A stretch of DNA of 64,000 nt, taken from the NCBI GenBank assembly GCA_942486035.1, contig CALNXK010000124.1:70001-134000 (forward strand), in the 5' to 3' direction. A program made the translations under genes and the position numbers. Of this stretch, positions 1 through 12,900 are shown piece after piece. The first letter of the stretch is position 1. Every line of letters starts with the position of its first letter. This stretch comes from Porites lobata (taxonomy: Eukaryota; Cnidaria; Anthozoa; Scleractinia; Poritidae). The notes beneath the pieces were generated by a model. The model did not search any database, was not told the DNA's origin, and saw nothing but the letters and a program-made list of their open reading frames with translations.

Positions 1-1200
1 ATTTAAAGTTACAAAATGCTGCACAAAGACATTTTGTCTTTGTTGAGTGTTACGTAGTAAAATTGCTCTCATGCGTTGCGTGACTTTCTCGAACGTTTTC
101 TACGTTTTTGGATTAACCATGAATAATTAATTAGGGCATGTTTACATTTCAGCATGAGTCAGCAGATTTGCATCAGTTACTGAAATCATAAAATATGTCG
201 AAAAGCTACTACTATTCGCCTGTTTAGTATTTTCTAGAACCTTATGTCAAACGGTATACAAGTTCCAAGCGAGTTCTTTTGACGAACCAAGTTTTTTTCC
301 CACGAGTTGGAGTGATGTGTTTAGTCAAGTGTGACGAAGGTCGATTTTCAGGTTCTGTGTTTACAAGTTCGCGGAAGCCGTAAGACATCTGAAGTTCAAG
401 TGAGAGTTTGTTATTATTGGTAGAGGCTGTTTAGTTTTACTCAAAGTTCAAGTCAAGTTTGTGTTGGTAGATGCTGTGTTTTAAAGCTCTGTAAAGGCTA
501 TGTTCCTTTGTTGGTAAACTTCCTTGTGTTAATCCGACATCCCTGCGTGCTGATAGGCAGTGAATAATTATCCTCAAAACATTCGAACTCGTGACTTTGA
601 GTTGTAGCCAATTCCAGGCTCAACGTAATTGACTCCTTACCCATGCCTTACATATCTTTAATCAGTACATGAGACTGCTATGCTGTTTTTGAAGCCTGAT
701 GTGACTCTTACCATATTTGATTTCTTACTATTCCTCCGCATTTACAATTAATTAGTTCCACAACCACGACGACGAAGTATACGCTCCGTAGCGTCTTGTT
801 TACTACTTTAAGTTATAAGATTCCTATCATATATTTTGAGTGAAGAGGACAATCTGACTTTTGGGTTTCCATTCTAGTCACAACCCCGGTGGTTTATATT
901 TGGAGGGGTGATTTTGCGTTACGAGTTTGGGGGGCTTATATATCGAGGGCTTTATTTTCGGATTTTTAGGGTAGTTTCCGTTCTGACTCAGTCAGACATA
1001 ACTGTATAATTAAGCAAAATTAATATTGGATTCGTCATCGGCGAATAATTTTTTTATTTCACAAAAAGAATATCATGAACAAATTCCCGCGATTATCGTT
1101 ATTTTTTGGCGATTTTTTCGCAGTTTCAGTAGGGCGACAAGATAGACACGAACTTTGCTGGCATTCTTCCGTAAATTTGTGCTGACAGCCTTCTATGACC
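1..1200. other. No gene recognised
   Basis: AT-rich sequence with no coding signal I can support. It lies on the 3' side of the convertase exon at 2.05 kb and is probably intron. No subtilase Ser-exon motif was seen on the minus strand. Confidence 0.5.
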
Positions 1201-1314
1201 TACCTTGCGAGCAGAGGCTACATTTTCGCTGTCTGAGCTGGCGTGCGAAAAGTAGACTGCTACTTTTCGCACGACAGCTCACAAAGCGAAAATGTAGCCT
1301 CTGCTCGCAGGGTA
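1201..1314. mobile_element. 114-bp hairpin MITE with 9-bp near-perfect duplication
   Basis: The whole element folds back on itself. It opens TACCTTGCGAGCAGAGGCTA and closes with the reverse complement ending CTGCTCGCAGGGTA; the arms are about 50 bp around ACTG. TCTATGACC precedes it and ACTATGACC follows (8 of 9 identical), suggesting a 9-bp target duplication as made by Mutator-like transposases. It has no coding capacity. Confidence 0.7.
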
Positions 1315-2050
1315 ACTATGACCCTTTAATTTCCACCGTTTCAGTGGGACGCCCACCCTGCCAGCAACGCCTTTCTTTTGCTTGCTTGACTTTGTCGTAT
1401 TCGAGAACTGAGACTCTGCATGAATCTTTGTTGAGCACGTGCGGCATGTTGCTTGGATATAGTTTCGGACCCAGGCCTAATAGACGAGCATTTGCTGCAG
1501 CGTGCTAGGTTATGACCATCGGTTTATCAATAAACAGATGCTCGCACTCGAAAAAAGCAGATATAAGCAGAGAGAGGAAGATTGACTAGTCCAGAAGTTT
1601 GGGCTATGGCGACCTCTAAAGCTTGACGCGGTTCAGACAGAGCCTTCTTTTCTCCTCCTAACTCAAGAAGACAAAAGGAGACTCTGTTCACAGGGTGTGG
1701 AAGGCCTTGCGATTTATGACTCGTGATTGCTATACACGAATTTCCACGATATAGTTGAAAGCTCAGTATAACATAAAATCATCTTTGATTTTCAACAAGG
1801 ACCTGGCAAAATTCAGTGTCCTGGTAATTTTTGCAGATTTCGCACTCTCGTCAACGACCTTCAGTAAACCATTATCTTCGAGAATCTTGGTAAAATTTTT
1901 CAATTCCCATAATTTCGGTGGTTTTTCGCAGTTTTGTTGCTCACGGAATCTTCCATTTGGACAGTTCAACCCGAGACATATCTCAAACAAACTAGATGAA
2001 CAACGTGCATTTCCACTATAAACAAAGCGTGGGTAAAACAAGTAACTTAC
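1315..2050. other. Intron sequence, nothing recognised
   Basis: Contains no motif I can name. It follows the donor of convertase exon 7 and should be intronic. Confidence 0.5.
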
Positions 2051-2275
2051 GATTGGAGCTTTAACGTTTCCATATGTTAACACATTCTGCCCGTACGTCA
2101 CAGCCACAATGGCCGAGCACTTCTCAGAATAGTCTGGTACCCTGCCATCCCAATTCACTCCAGAGATGGCAATTGTATGAATGCTATTTGCGTAACCGTT
2201 AAATGCGCAGTTGTCACCTGCAAGCCCACCGTTTCCTGCTGCGAAGACAAAGATGGATCCTTTACCATGACGGCC
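2051..2275 (-). CDS. Exon 7 of convertase: oxyanion Asn
   Basis: Seventy-five codons, phase 0 at both ends. It encodes GRHGKGSIFVFAAGNGG, then DNCAFNGYANSIHTIAISGV, VPDYSEKCSAIVAVTYG and KAPI. AAGNGG holds the oxyanion Asn. The donor GTAAGTTAC follows. In furin the next segment carries the catalytic Ser. Confidence 0.93.
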
Positions 2276-3655
2276 CTGTGTCAAAAAATATTCTATTTTA
2301 GCAGAATAACAGCTAACATAGGAATACGAATTGTAATTGGTTAATGTTATTGGCACTTCAAAACACGCCAAAAAAAATTGTTTTCTCTATCCATATCAGG
2401 ACATTGTGTAGATATGATGAAGGAAATAAGACAAAATTCTGTGAGAGTACAACACGAAATTCATGCATCTCTTTGGCCCTGCTCACAGAATTTTCTTGGT
2501 TCACAAAAACTGCACTTGTTTCCGTCGTAACAGTCCAGTAAATTCCAACGTGAATTGCGCTAGCAAGCCAGTCATTACAATAATATGCCTCTCGTTAACA
2601 TTAAAGAAACAGGTTATACAAATTGACTACATTGTCGGGCAAATCGATTCCAATTCATTCATTCATTCATAGTTTATTTGGTAGAGCAGATTATGATAAA
2701 AGGCATCTAAAGCTGATGTGGACCTGCTGATAAACTATCTATTGATGATATACAAATAAAATAAAAAATGTACAGAAAATAGGTATATAAAAAGAATAAA
2801 TATACAGTAGTAAGATGCTAATCAAAGCTAATCAAGATTTTTCGGAAGCACTTACCCATCTCGTCCCGTTTTCGAGAGCCTCCGTTAATCGAGGACCTGG
2901 TCCCTCCACTTGCCAACCCATGTCACCAGGCCCCCAACTGTTAGAGTACACATCAATCAAGTCCCTTTTGTAACTCAATGCCCTGGCTTCTGATTGGTCG
3001 CTAGATTTCGTGTTGTCGTCATAAAGTCGCAAACCTGCCGAATAAAAACATGTTTGTAATTTTAGTAGGACTGAGTGAAGTGCAATACCTGAAGACTGAG
3101 AAGAGTCCAGTTCGGTCTGAAAACAAACGAATGATAAAACAAAATCTTACGACTGTTTAGAGGACGTCCACTTTGATAATACGCTTCTGACGCTTTGATG
3201 GGATGAGTGCAGGCTCAAGGAAGGTTTTGTACGCTTCTGACGCTTTGATGGGATGAGTGCAGGCTCAAGGAAGGTTTTGACCTTCACCTAAGAGTGCACT
3301 TCGGCACTTTGAGGTTTTAAGGTTTCTGTGGCAAGTTAATACGACTATTCAAGTGAAACAAGTCCCGTACGTTCACACACAAATGCACTTTAAATGTACT
3401 TCGAGTGCAGGTGAAAAGTACAGTGTGAATCCACCAACAAGCTTTTATGTTTCTTACTTGCAATTTGTGCATCAAACGCGATTCCTATACCACAGTCGGT
3501 ATTGTTACTTCCAGCAATGATCCCAGCACATTTCGTACCATGACTACATTGAACAAAAAAAAAGAAACAGACAAAAAGACAAAATTAGACATATGTATGA
3601 AAATGGGAACTTTACATTAGGTAAGGATGTTTTTAGGTTGTTGTTTTATACATAG

Positions 3656-3701
<46 letters not shown>

Positions 3702-3893
3702 GTTCTCAATGATTTGAAATTACGCTAATTGCTCGCGCGTGCTACGAATTACAAGAGCCATTATAATTGTAATTACAATTACGTCTGTGACGTAATAAGT
3801 TAATAAAAACACTTTGCTATGCCTGAAGAGCCGCAACAGCGGTGAAACGCGTAGCGCAAAAGCAAAGAAGACTTTCGTTTTTCATTGTTTTTA

Positions 3894-3931
<38 letters not shown>

Positions 3932-6900
3932 TATTTCCAATATTTCTATCATATCGAACTCTACTACGGAAAAATCGAGACACAGACTTCCTATATATAT
4001 ATATATAGTAGACCAGTAGGTGAACTACTCAAATCCTGAGTGCATGCCTGGGTGTTTAATACAAATCTGTTTCGTAGGCCACCGAAAAGGTGACTAACTC
4101 ATCAGTTAAACTCCATTATTACACTGAAGCGTTAGGGTCTACATTAATAATATGACCGCATGATGAAAACGGTTACATATAACGTTTAAAATTTAAATGT
4201 TTTAAAATTTTTGAATGAAAAGCGCGCGCGTTCTCTTAATCGCCTACAACTCTTATACGAAACCTAAGTCACACCAAATGCTCGCGCTAAAATTTCTGGC
4301 TTTGACATGTTTAATTTAACCTTAGGATGAACTTGCGTCGATGTCTATGTGTTGAGACAAGTTCGTTGCGCTTGTTCAGTGTTGCCATGTGAGGCCTACA
4401 GATTAAAAAGAACTTCTCTATGGTACAAAGATTGCAACGTTTTGTAAGATTCGTGTAAGGTTTTGCTTTGGCGAGTGTTTTCCACGTGATATCGATTTCT
4501 TTATTTGCCTCCTTTAGCTGCCACAGGTGCTCACTGAGCTCAGTCTCATTCCTTCTCTTTTCATGTCTAAATGACATCAGGTGGTTTCTGTATCCTGCCT
4601 TGAACTGAGCACCTGTGAGATCGATGTATGTCTCTTTTTTGTCTCGGGTTGTGACCGTGGCTTGGTACACAACTTCATTCACCAGACATTCACCATTTAG
4701 TAGGCAGTCTTCTTTTTTCCAACAGCTACACGTTTTCCCTCCGTCTTTCTGTGGTTGAGCTGTTTCTGCTATCTTCAGGATGGCTTTGTTGTGGCCATCG
4801 ATTATTTGCTTGACGTTGGGCATGCAGCTGTAGCTGAGCTTTATGGTGTTCCTGTTCAAAATTTTCCTCAGTTTGTGGCCCGCTGGAAAAGATCTTTCAA
4901 TAAGGCTGATGAACGCACGTCCGATGTTGGTTTTGACGTTTTTGTTATATGGTGGATTAAACCATATAACATTTCTTCGTCGTTCTTCGTATATAACTTC
5001 TCAGGAGTTCAGGCTTCAGGAGTAATCATCGCAGGATCCAGTTCAACCCCCAAACAATATTTGTTTAGTTTAGGCAGCTGAAAAAAATATATTTTGGGCA
5101 TTCGTCCAAAAAAGATAATCATCCCGGCCCCCTTCCACAGCAAGGCTTTTGTAATTCTTTACAAATTTGAAAGGAGCTTGGCGTTAACGTTTCAAGAAGT
5201 GGCCCATTGTACCGACCTGAATTTGCCAATTAACGTTCAAACAATAGGCCCTTTGTTCCAGGTGACACCTGCCCAGACCAAGCCGAAGTTTGTTTGAATA
5301 ATCGGAAACCTTCGGCGCGACAAACTTGCGAACCAGGGGAGTAGGGAGTGCTACATTGCGCTGTGAAGAATGATGCTTCACTAGGGTACCGACGGGAGAA
5401 GTTGAACTTCGTACAAATTTAGTCCTTGCGGAGCTGAGAGCAGTCTTTTACTTAATTTGTTTTTGGTTCAGGTTCTTAATTACACAATTATAAGCATCGA
5501 GACAGTGAACTAAAATCTTAACCTTTTTACGTTTAGAAGTTAAGCTCATTTTTTCATCGAGTACACTGCAATATGAATCCGCAGTGGCTCCCGCAATCGT
5601 TCTTTTTGTCATCGCGCAAAAGTGACGGGGTTGGATACAAAATGACCAAAAAAAATCGCGCCGCTCAGGTCACTTTATGTCGGTCCTTCGCGCTTTGCTA
5701 AGACACTTCTAAAGAGAAAGAAGAAATTAATTTGCATTCTGCACGCTACCGAAATCTATACCAGCAGGTAAGCATCAGCATGATGTCCGCACTGCTTCAG
5801 AATCTTAAAAACACATTGAGGTTACGCTTCAGTATTTTAGGCCGATACTACTTTACGACCCTGTTTTGCAGTTTTAGAACATATTTGTCTACCTTATTTA
5901 AAAAGTTTACAAAATATACCATCCTATCATTTGCTTTATGCGAATAACCACAACTCAGTAATAACAATGCTTTGTAGCAATAATAATTACCGCACAAAGG
6001 TGTGATTTTTAAACTTGTACCTCCCCCAAATACAAACCTTACCAGTGAATAGTTCTAACAGCAAAATTCCCTGCAAATGATTTACAAGGAAGTTAAGCGA
6101 GGGCGTATTTAAAACTGTTTTGTGAATCAATCCGCTTGTATCTTGAAAACTGTGAATTTAAATGGAAATAAGATCGCGGAAAGAGACCTAGTATAAATTT
6201 TGCGCGCGCAGTCCGTACTTCGAGGCCTACACCGCAATGAAATACCGCCGCTGCAACTGAACATAAACGACATAAAAGAACCCTCCTTTCAAAGTTTATT
6301 CTGGCAAAAACTGTTCTCAGAGAGGTGAATATCAATTCTTTTGTTTTTGGCTATGCTAGCAGCACTTAAGCAGAAAGGTGTCATTTTTTAAGCCAAAATT
6401 CTCGACAAAATCTTTTAAGCTACATCCCTATGTCACAACACATAGTCCAAAATCTATGTCCATTTGAAGAAGAAATTTATTTCTTTACTACACGACAACT
6501 TCCATTATCTCCTTTGATAATCGCGTAAAGTGACTCTTTGTTTACGCAACTGTGCGAGTCGTATACAATTTTCACCAGTGCGTTAATTATATTGGATTAA
6601 TAGGCCTTTAGAGGTTAATCTATTTCGTTTAAATATCTCAAAGTGCCTTAATGTAGTCGTTAATGTGCAAAGCGTGCGCACAAGAGCATTGTTTACAGTG
6701 GATTTCTTTTTCAATGGACGTTAAGCTTCGCAGGCAGGTTTAGGTTTAGAAGGAGGTGCGATTTTATTCTGTCGTTTGTTTACTGTTCATTTTCAGTGTT
6801 TCGATCGTCATCTGAAAATTGTCTTTTCATAGATTTAAATCACACAAGTACACAGCGCGTTCATGTTAGAGAACTTACGCACCAAGCGTGAGAAGAAGTT

Positions 6901-9900
6901 TTTTGCCATCTCAGGGGCCTCTGACTTTAAACATTTTGAACAGCTTTTCATGACCCTTTTATTTGGCTTGCTAACTATGTGAGACTGAGCTTCCTTGTCG
7001 AGTCTCATATTTTGTATCTAGCCTTCTTTAAAACTATTTTAGCTGCTTTATTCAGGGCTTTTGGTCTTCCCCTTAGTTTCTTGCCTGCAAAACCTTCATT
7101 TCTCCATGATCATTCTACCACCCAACATTCGGATTTTTCCAGTTATTTAGCAATTTCTACAACAGATAAGTATACAGGAGTATACAGGCTTATGCTCTCA
7201 CGTAGCTGAACGTTTTTGCGTTAAGGGGGTTTATCTTTCGTGATATTCACAAAAAAACAAGGAAGGAGTTCGAACAATTCGGGCTATGAAATACGTGGCT
7301 GGAAAATATACTCGCGCACGCGCACCTTTGGCGCGGAAGTGCACAAATCGATTATTCAAGTCACAAGATGGCACAACAAGTATGAAAATAGTGAATTATA
7401 TTGAAAGACACAACTTTTGTTGAAATGATTTGCTTACCCAAGTCCAATCGTACTGAAATACAGACTTATAAAGTAGAGGAACCAACTTTTGGGACACCCT
7501 GTAGTAGTGACGAGTCAATTTCAATCTCCATGTCGAACTCTCAAAGGAAGAGACTGTCTGACAATGAATTCAGACTTGTAAGCCAGTAAAACAGTTAATA
7601 ATGAGAAAATACTCTTCATGTGCACTTCCGTTTTTCTTTGAGGGGGGAGAGTGGCTCACCAATTTTCCTACCTACAGAGTGGGCGCTTATAAGTGGCTGC
7701 TAACTCGAGGTTGGCCACTGAATAAAATAAATGCGGTAGTCTTGGCTGAAACTCGGCTTTTATGTCGGTACCCAGGTCAACCCGGCTTCTAATGAAACCC
7801 CTGAGTAAAATTGTAGTAGCATTTTTAAGTATACTTTGATTTTATGCTTCAGTGAAAATTACAGTCCTTCTTTGCCCAAGCTAAGTAGAGTGTAAGTATA
7901 CCTAAAATGTGTTAAACGTCCCTTCGGCTAATGATCAAACATTTTCCTCCAATATTGTACAGTCTAACTTGCACTAACGGCACACACTTATTTTGTCCCG
8001 GCGGACAGTCCATACATTTTCTCTTGTGTAAACCTCTCTACAAGGACAATAGCCACTAAAGTGCATTCCCATCTGCCAACTGTGTTTGTACTGATGTGAA
8101 CTCGAAAGTTTGTTTTACGAGGTTTTGCGAGATAGCTAGTTATCTATAGTTAATTGCGGAAGATTTGAAAAGATACGGTTATTACGTACCTTCCAGGACT
8201 ATGGGATCCACTTATTTTTCGGTCCTCCAAAACGTCATAGCTTGCCCTTAGGTTCTGTTGAAGAAAAATGCGGGACAGTTTACGAAAGAAATGGCAAAAA
8301 ACCCCGAGATTTCATGGTGTTTAATTACCGGGGTAAGTCATGAAATGCCCATGAAATTCCTACCGGGTTATTTTAATGAACCATTAAGTGTACAATGATA
8401 TTTCAGACTGATACGTCTCACGACCCCTGAAAAGGCAGTGATAGCCTAACATGTTTCACGGCTTATAATAGTTATAAGTGTGATGGCCTCTGAGATGCCC
8501 TTGATTGATGATGATGATGATGATGATAAACTTTATTTCAGTGTCAGGTCTTTTAGCTGGTCATGTAAGGCCTACTAATAGAGGACACTAAATTAAAATA
8601 CTATCAGCTCTAACTAATTAATATAAAAAAAATATTTACAAAGAATAAAACTTACAAAAATATACATCCTACAAAAAATGTCGATAAAACGTATTCGGAT
8701 TTATCATATAAAATAATACTTATTGATTAAGAGGTGTCCTTTTTGTCTAGAAAATGTCATTTATGTACAACATAGAAAGCAGTTTTTACAGCCCTCTGTG
8801 ATTACTTGTTCAAGATCTACCTTACGAATTTTCTTTTTAAAGCTGTAAATTGATTCTGCGTTTTTTACATCCTTGCTTAGTTTAGACCATATTACTGGGC
8901 CCAGTTGTATCGAGGAATAAAAAAGTCACCAGAATTTCTGAGCCCGTAGCGAGGTTTATCTAGCTTAAAATGGCCTTTATGTACGGAGGGCATATATTGT
9001 ACTTTGCCTTATACATAATTATGGCTATATCCTGCAATCGGCGACAGCCTAGTGTCGTGAGTTTAGCTTTTCTCAAGAGCTCGTCGTATGAACTTCTCGT
9101 ATCGCAGTAGACGGCTCTTAACGCTCACTCTTGTACTCGCTCCATCTTTCTGTTATCTGACGCTATCTGACGCTATCTGCTATTCTACATCCCGGGATCG
9201 ATTCACTTCAAGATATGTACCACTTTAGAAAACACTGAAAATATGGCAAATAGATCATTCTCGTGCATTGTCTCCAGCATTTCTGGAACAGTCATATTGC
9301 CTCATCCGCGCACTCCACGAAAAATTTCTGCTCAGCTTCGAGAACCTCGCCGTCGATTTTGAAAATTTAGCAACACAAGAGAAGCTTTCTTTATCAGGTG
9401 TTTCACTGTGATAGATGTTTCACAAAGCACAGAGTATTTCCTGATCATTTCCGCTAAACCTGAGCTCAAGCTCGGACAGCACCTTGTCGATGGACGCATA
9501 TAGTAAATGTTAATACGGTGGTTAGCCTACGCCACAGACGAAACTAAACTCTGGTTAAGTCCGTGTGCGAAACAGCCCTGGGCCTCCACTTGTGTACCAG
9601 GATTTGAGTACCCGCCATGGTTGGCCTTTTAAAAAGACATTGTCAATTTGCCAATCCGGACGAAATGAAATTTGAAACGCACTTCCTGTAATTCGTTGAG
9701 TCCGTTGGGGGCCAGAACATGGATATCGGCGCTGCTTCGCAGACGTTACTAATGGAGATTAAATTATACGTCTCAGACGCAGGCTATACGGTGGTACGAT
9801 TCCAGTGTCAGCTGCGTTTGTCTTTGCGCGTGTTCACCTACAAGGGCTTGAAGGCGGCTCGATGGCGTTTGTCTGAGTTTCCTGGCTTCTCGTAATTCAA

Positions 9901-12900
9901 ACTGAGAATTGGTCAGCCACTTCTTCATTTTCAGATCCATTGCTGATGCTATTTGCCATACACTGTTGAAACTTTCTTCACTCCGACACTAACACAGGGT
10001 CTGAATAGTCATGTCGGGATTTCTACGAGCGGAGATGATTCTAGAAAGTTATGCGAAAGTTGATTCTAACCAATTCACGACAGGAAATACTCCAAACCAG
10101 CTAGTGCAGTGCAGAACAGTGCCCAACAATAAAAAAAAGTACAAATATATAAATCAACATATGATAACGCATCACGTCCTAGGAAACCACTGCCTCGTGT
10201 GAATTTATTATTTGTCTGACTAAGTAAGATAACACCTTAATGAAAACAGAAAAAGTGGTTTCCAACTGTTGGTAATTTAAATTTGGATGTTCATACGAGA
10301 GATGGGACTCTAAAGAAGGAATGGAAGATGAAACTTTCTTTTTTAGCAGTTAGGCGACAAATAAAAATTTAAGAAAAGAGTTTAACAGAATCCTATAGTC
10401 CATCCCATATTTATTCCGGAATGATTTCAAAAAATTTGGAATTGTCTGGGTTTTTTTGCATTCCTGGAACATATTCTTTGCCTTCTTTCAAATGTTCAGT
10501 CATTCATTATTAACTTGTTTAAGGAAGTGGAGGTGGAAGTGGTGGAAGTGTCTGGATCACAACAGGCTACCTTCGTGGCCATGGCTCTATATTTGCTCGC
10601 GAAGGGACTGGTAACACCTTCAATTCTGCAACCGGTGGAAGCGGCTCAGGTGGAGGGAGAGCAGTTCACGTGACTATCAAAGATGAGTATAGAGGTTGTT
10701 TTTATGCTTTGGGAGGAGTGTCATCAGGGGTACAACACGGTGGATCTGGAACTGTGTACGTGGAGGAAGTGAGAGGGGATCGTTTATTCAGACGATTGTA
10801 CATTGACAATCAGAATGCAAACCCGCCTAAGGTGTTCCTTCTGGACGAGATGAATCCTAAGACGTTGAAGAGGAATGCTACAGAGGAAAATGGTGCAGAT
10901 TTTGGATTCGATGAATTGATGCTGCAAAGAGACGTAAGTTGTAAGGGATAATGTGTCATTTTCTTGGAGCTAAATGCATTTCCGTTTGCCATTTTCTGAC
11001 ATGAGAGGCGACGAAAAATATTTTTGCGAAGCGATCTCCCTATAGAGGAATGGTACAGTTTTTCTAAAACGCTACAAAAAATTGTACTTGCTCTTATCCA
11101 CCTTTAACGTTTCTTCCGCATGCACTGACCAATTGCAACAACATGCCTTTATATTATGCTTGAAACAAGTTTGCTTTATGTAAGATAGAAACATTTATTT
11201 CAGTGGGGTAACTCTTTTTGTTTATGTATATTTACTAGCTAAATAGCCTTGGTTTTTAGATTAGTTTTGTTGGGGAGTTTAGGGAGGAAGTTGCGACACT
11301 TGTTTACAAACGTGATTGTAACAAAATTTGGGGTGAATAATGTTATCCTATATAGCCGTTTCACTCACGTGGCCAGCATCTATGAAAATTTATCAAAGAA
11401 AGAAAACTTTTAAATAAGAAAAAGTTCAAGTCTCACAGGATTGGTTTAGGACACCAACATGCCCGCCGTTTCATTGTTTCAGGAAACCAATATGGCGGAA
11501 TTGATGTCCACTGAAAACGCTCCATACACAGGAAGATGCTGAATGCAAATCGATTGTAAATTTAATTCATTAAATAGACGATCGCAAAGGCTGGCTAAAA
11601 TAGCATCCTTTCTTTATCAAATTTCAGGCGGTGTTCAGGATTGCAGAACTGGGATCAACGGAACAAACGTGCGTCCATCTCCGTTGTAACTGTTCTCTGA
11701 GATGGATCGTCTGTCATACATGTCATGAAAAACCAGGTCTTCTTTATCGAGTATGAAGAGTTCACTAGGCGAAGATCTTTCCCTCCAGTGAATTTCAAGG
11801 TAGATTATTTGGGTGAAATAATGCTAGTCTCTGATGTCCATGTTGCTGGAAAAATAATTAGTCAATCTCCTAAATGCGGTAGTTTTTCTGAAACTCGGCT
11901 TTTATGTTGGTACCCAGGTTAACCCGGCTTCTAATGAAACCCCTGAGTAAAATTGAAGTGGCATTTTTAAGTATACTATGACTTTATGCTTCAGTGAAAA
12001 TTACAGTCCTTCTTTGGCCAAGCTAAGTAGAGTGTAAGTATACCTAAAATGTGTTAGACTTCCCTTCGGCTTAATGATCAAACGTTTCTTCCAACATTGT
12101 ATTTTTCATGCACAACATGGGGTGGATGAATGACCAACATTTGTTTTTAATGCAAAATGTTGACTGAAAAAGTTTTGATTTGGAGCAAACATTGAAAGCT
12201 ATTTAAAGGCTCGAAAGAGTGTATGTTCATTAACTTTGTTGCGAGTCCTTTACATGCCATGTATCAGGAGATACTTGGCTTCCAGCTTCCAGTTACACCC
12301 ACTCAAAAACTGCTTTCTTCGTTGGAGAATGAGAGAGAGAGAAAGAGCGAGCAATTTTGCTCTCTATGTCATAAAAGAACTAACCGTATGCAGCAGTTAT
12401 TAACTCTGTTTTGATATATTTCTCTTTTTTAACGCCAGCCTATAACATAGCGTCCAAGTTTACGACCCTCCCCCCATGCGATTGCATGCAGTATATACTT
12501 TGATCTACATAACATTTCGCAAAACACGATATGCACGAGTATGGCATTTCTAATTAACCCTAAAGCGCCTCACGTTTGAAAACTCTCAAAAATTTTGAAA
12601 GTACCAAGTGCAAAGTGCCATAAAGGCACGAAACAATAATAGATAATATAATATTAATATAATAATAATAATAATAATAATAATGGAATTTATATAGCGC
12701 TTATACATCGCTGTTCTAAGCGCTTTACAATGTAAAAAAGGACATAAGAATATCATTAATCACAAGCTTACATATAACCCTACTGTATATATTGGGAAAG
12801 TTATAGCATACACATCTTAAAAAGGAAAGAAAACAAAAAAAAATATGATGAAACTAAATGTCATATACCTTTTAAAAAAGAAACATTTTCAACTTAGATT

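Noticed and set aside
1155..1508. 117-codon plus-strand open frame
   Set aside because: It runs through both arms of the 114-bp hairpin MITE and has no domain signal.
3842..4039. Open frame with IYIYIY repeats
   Set aside because: Translation of the (TA)n microsatellite.
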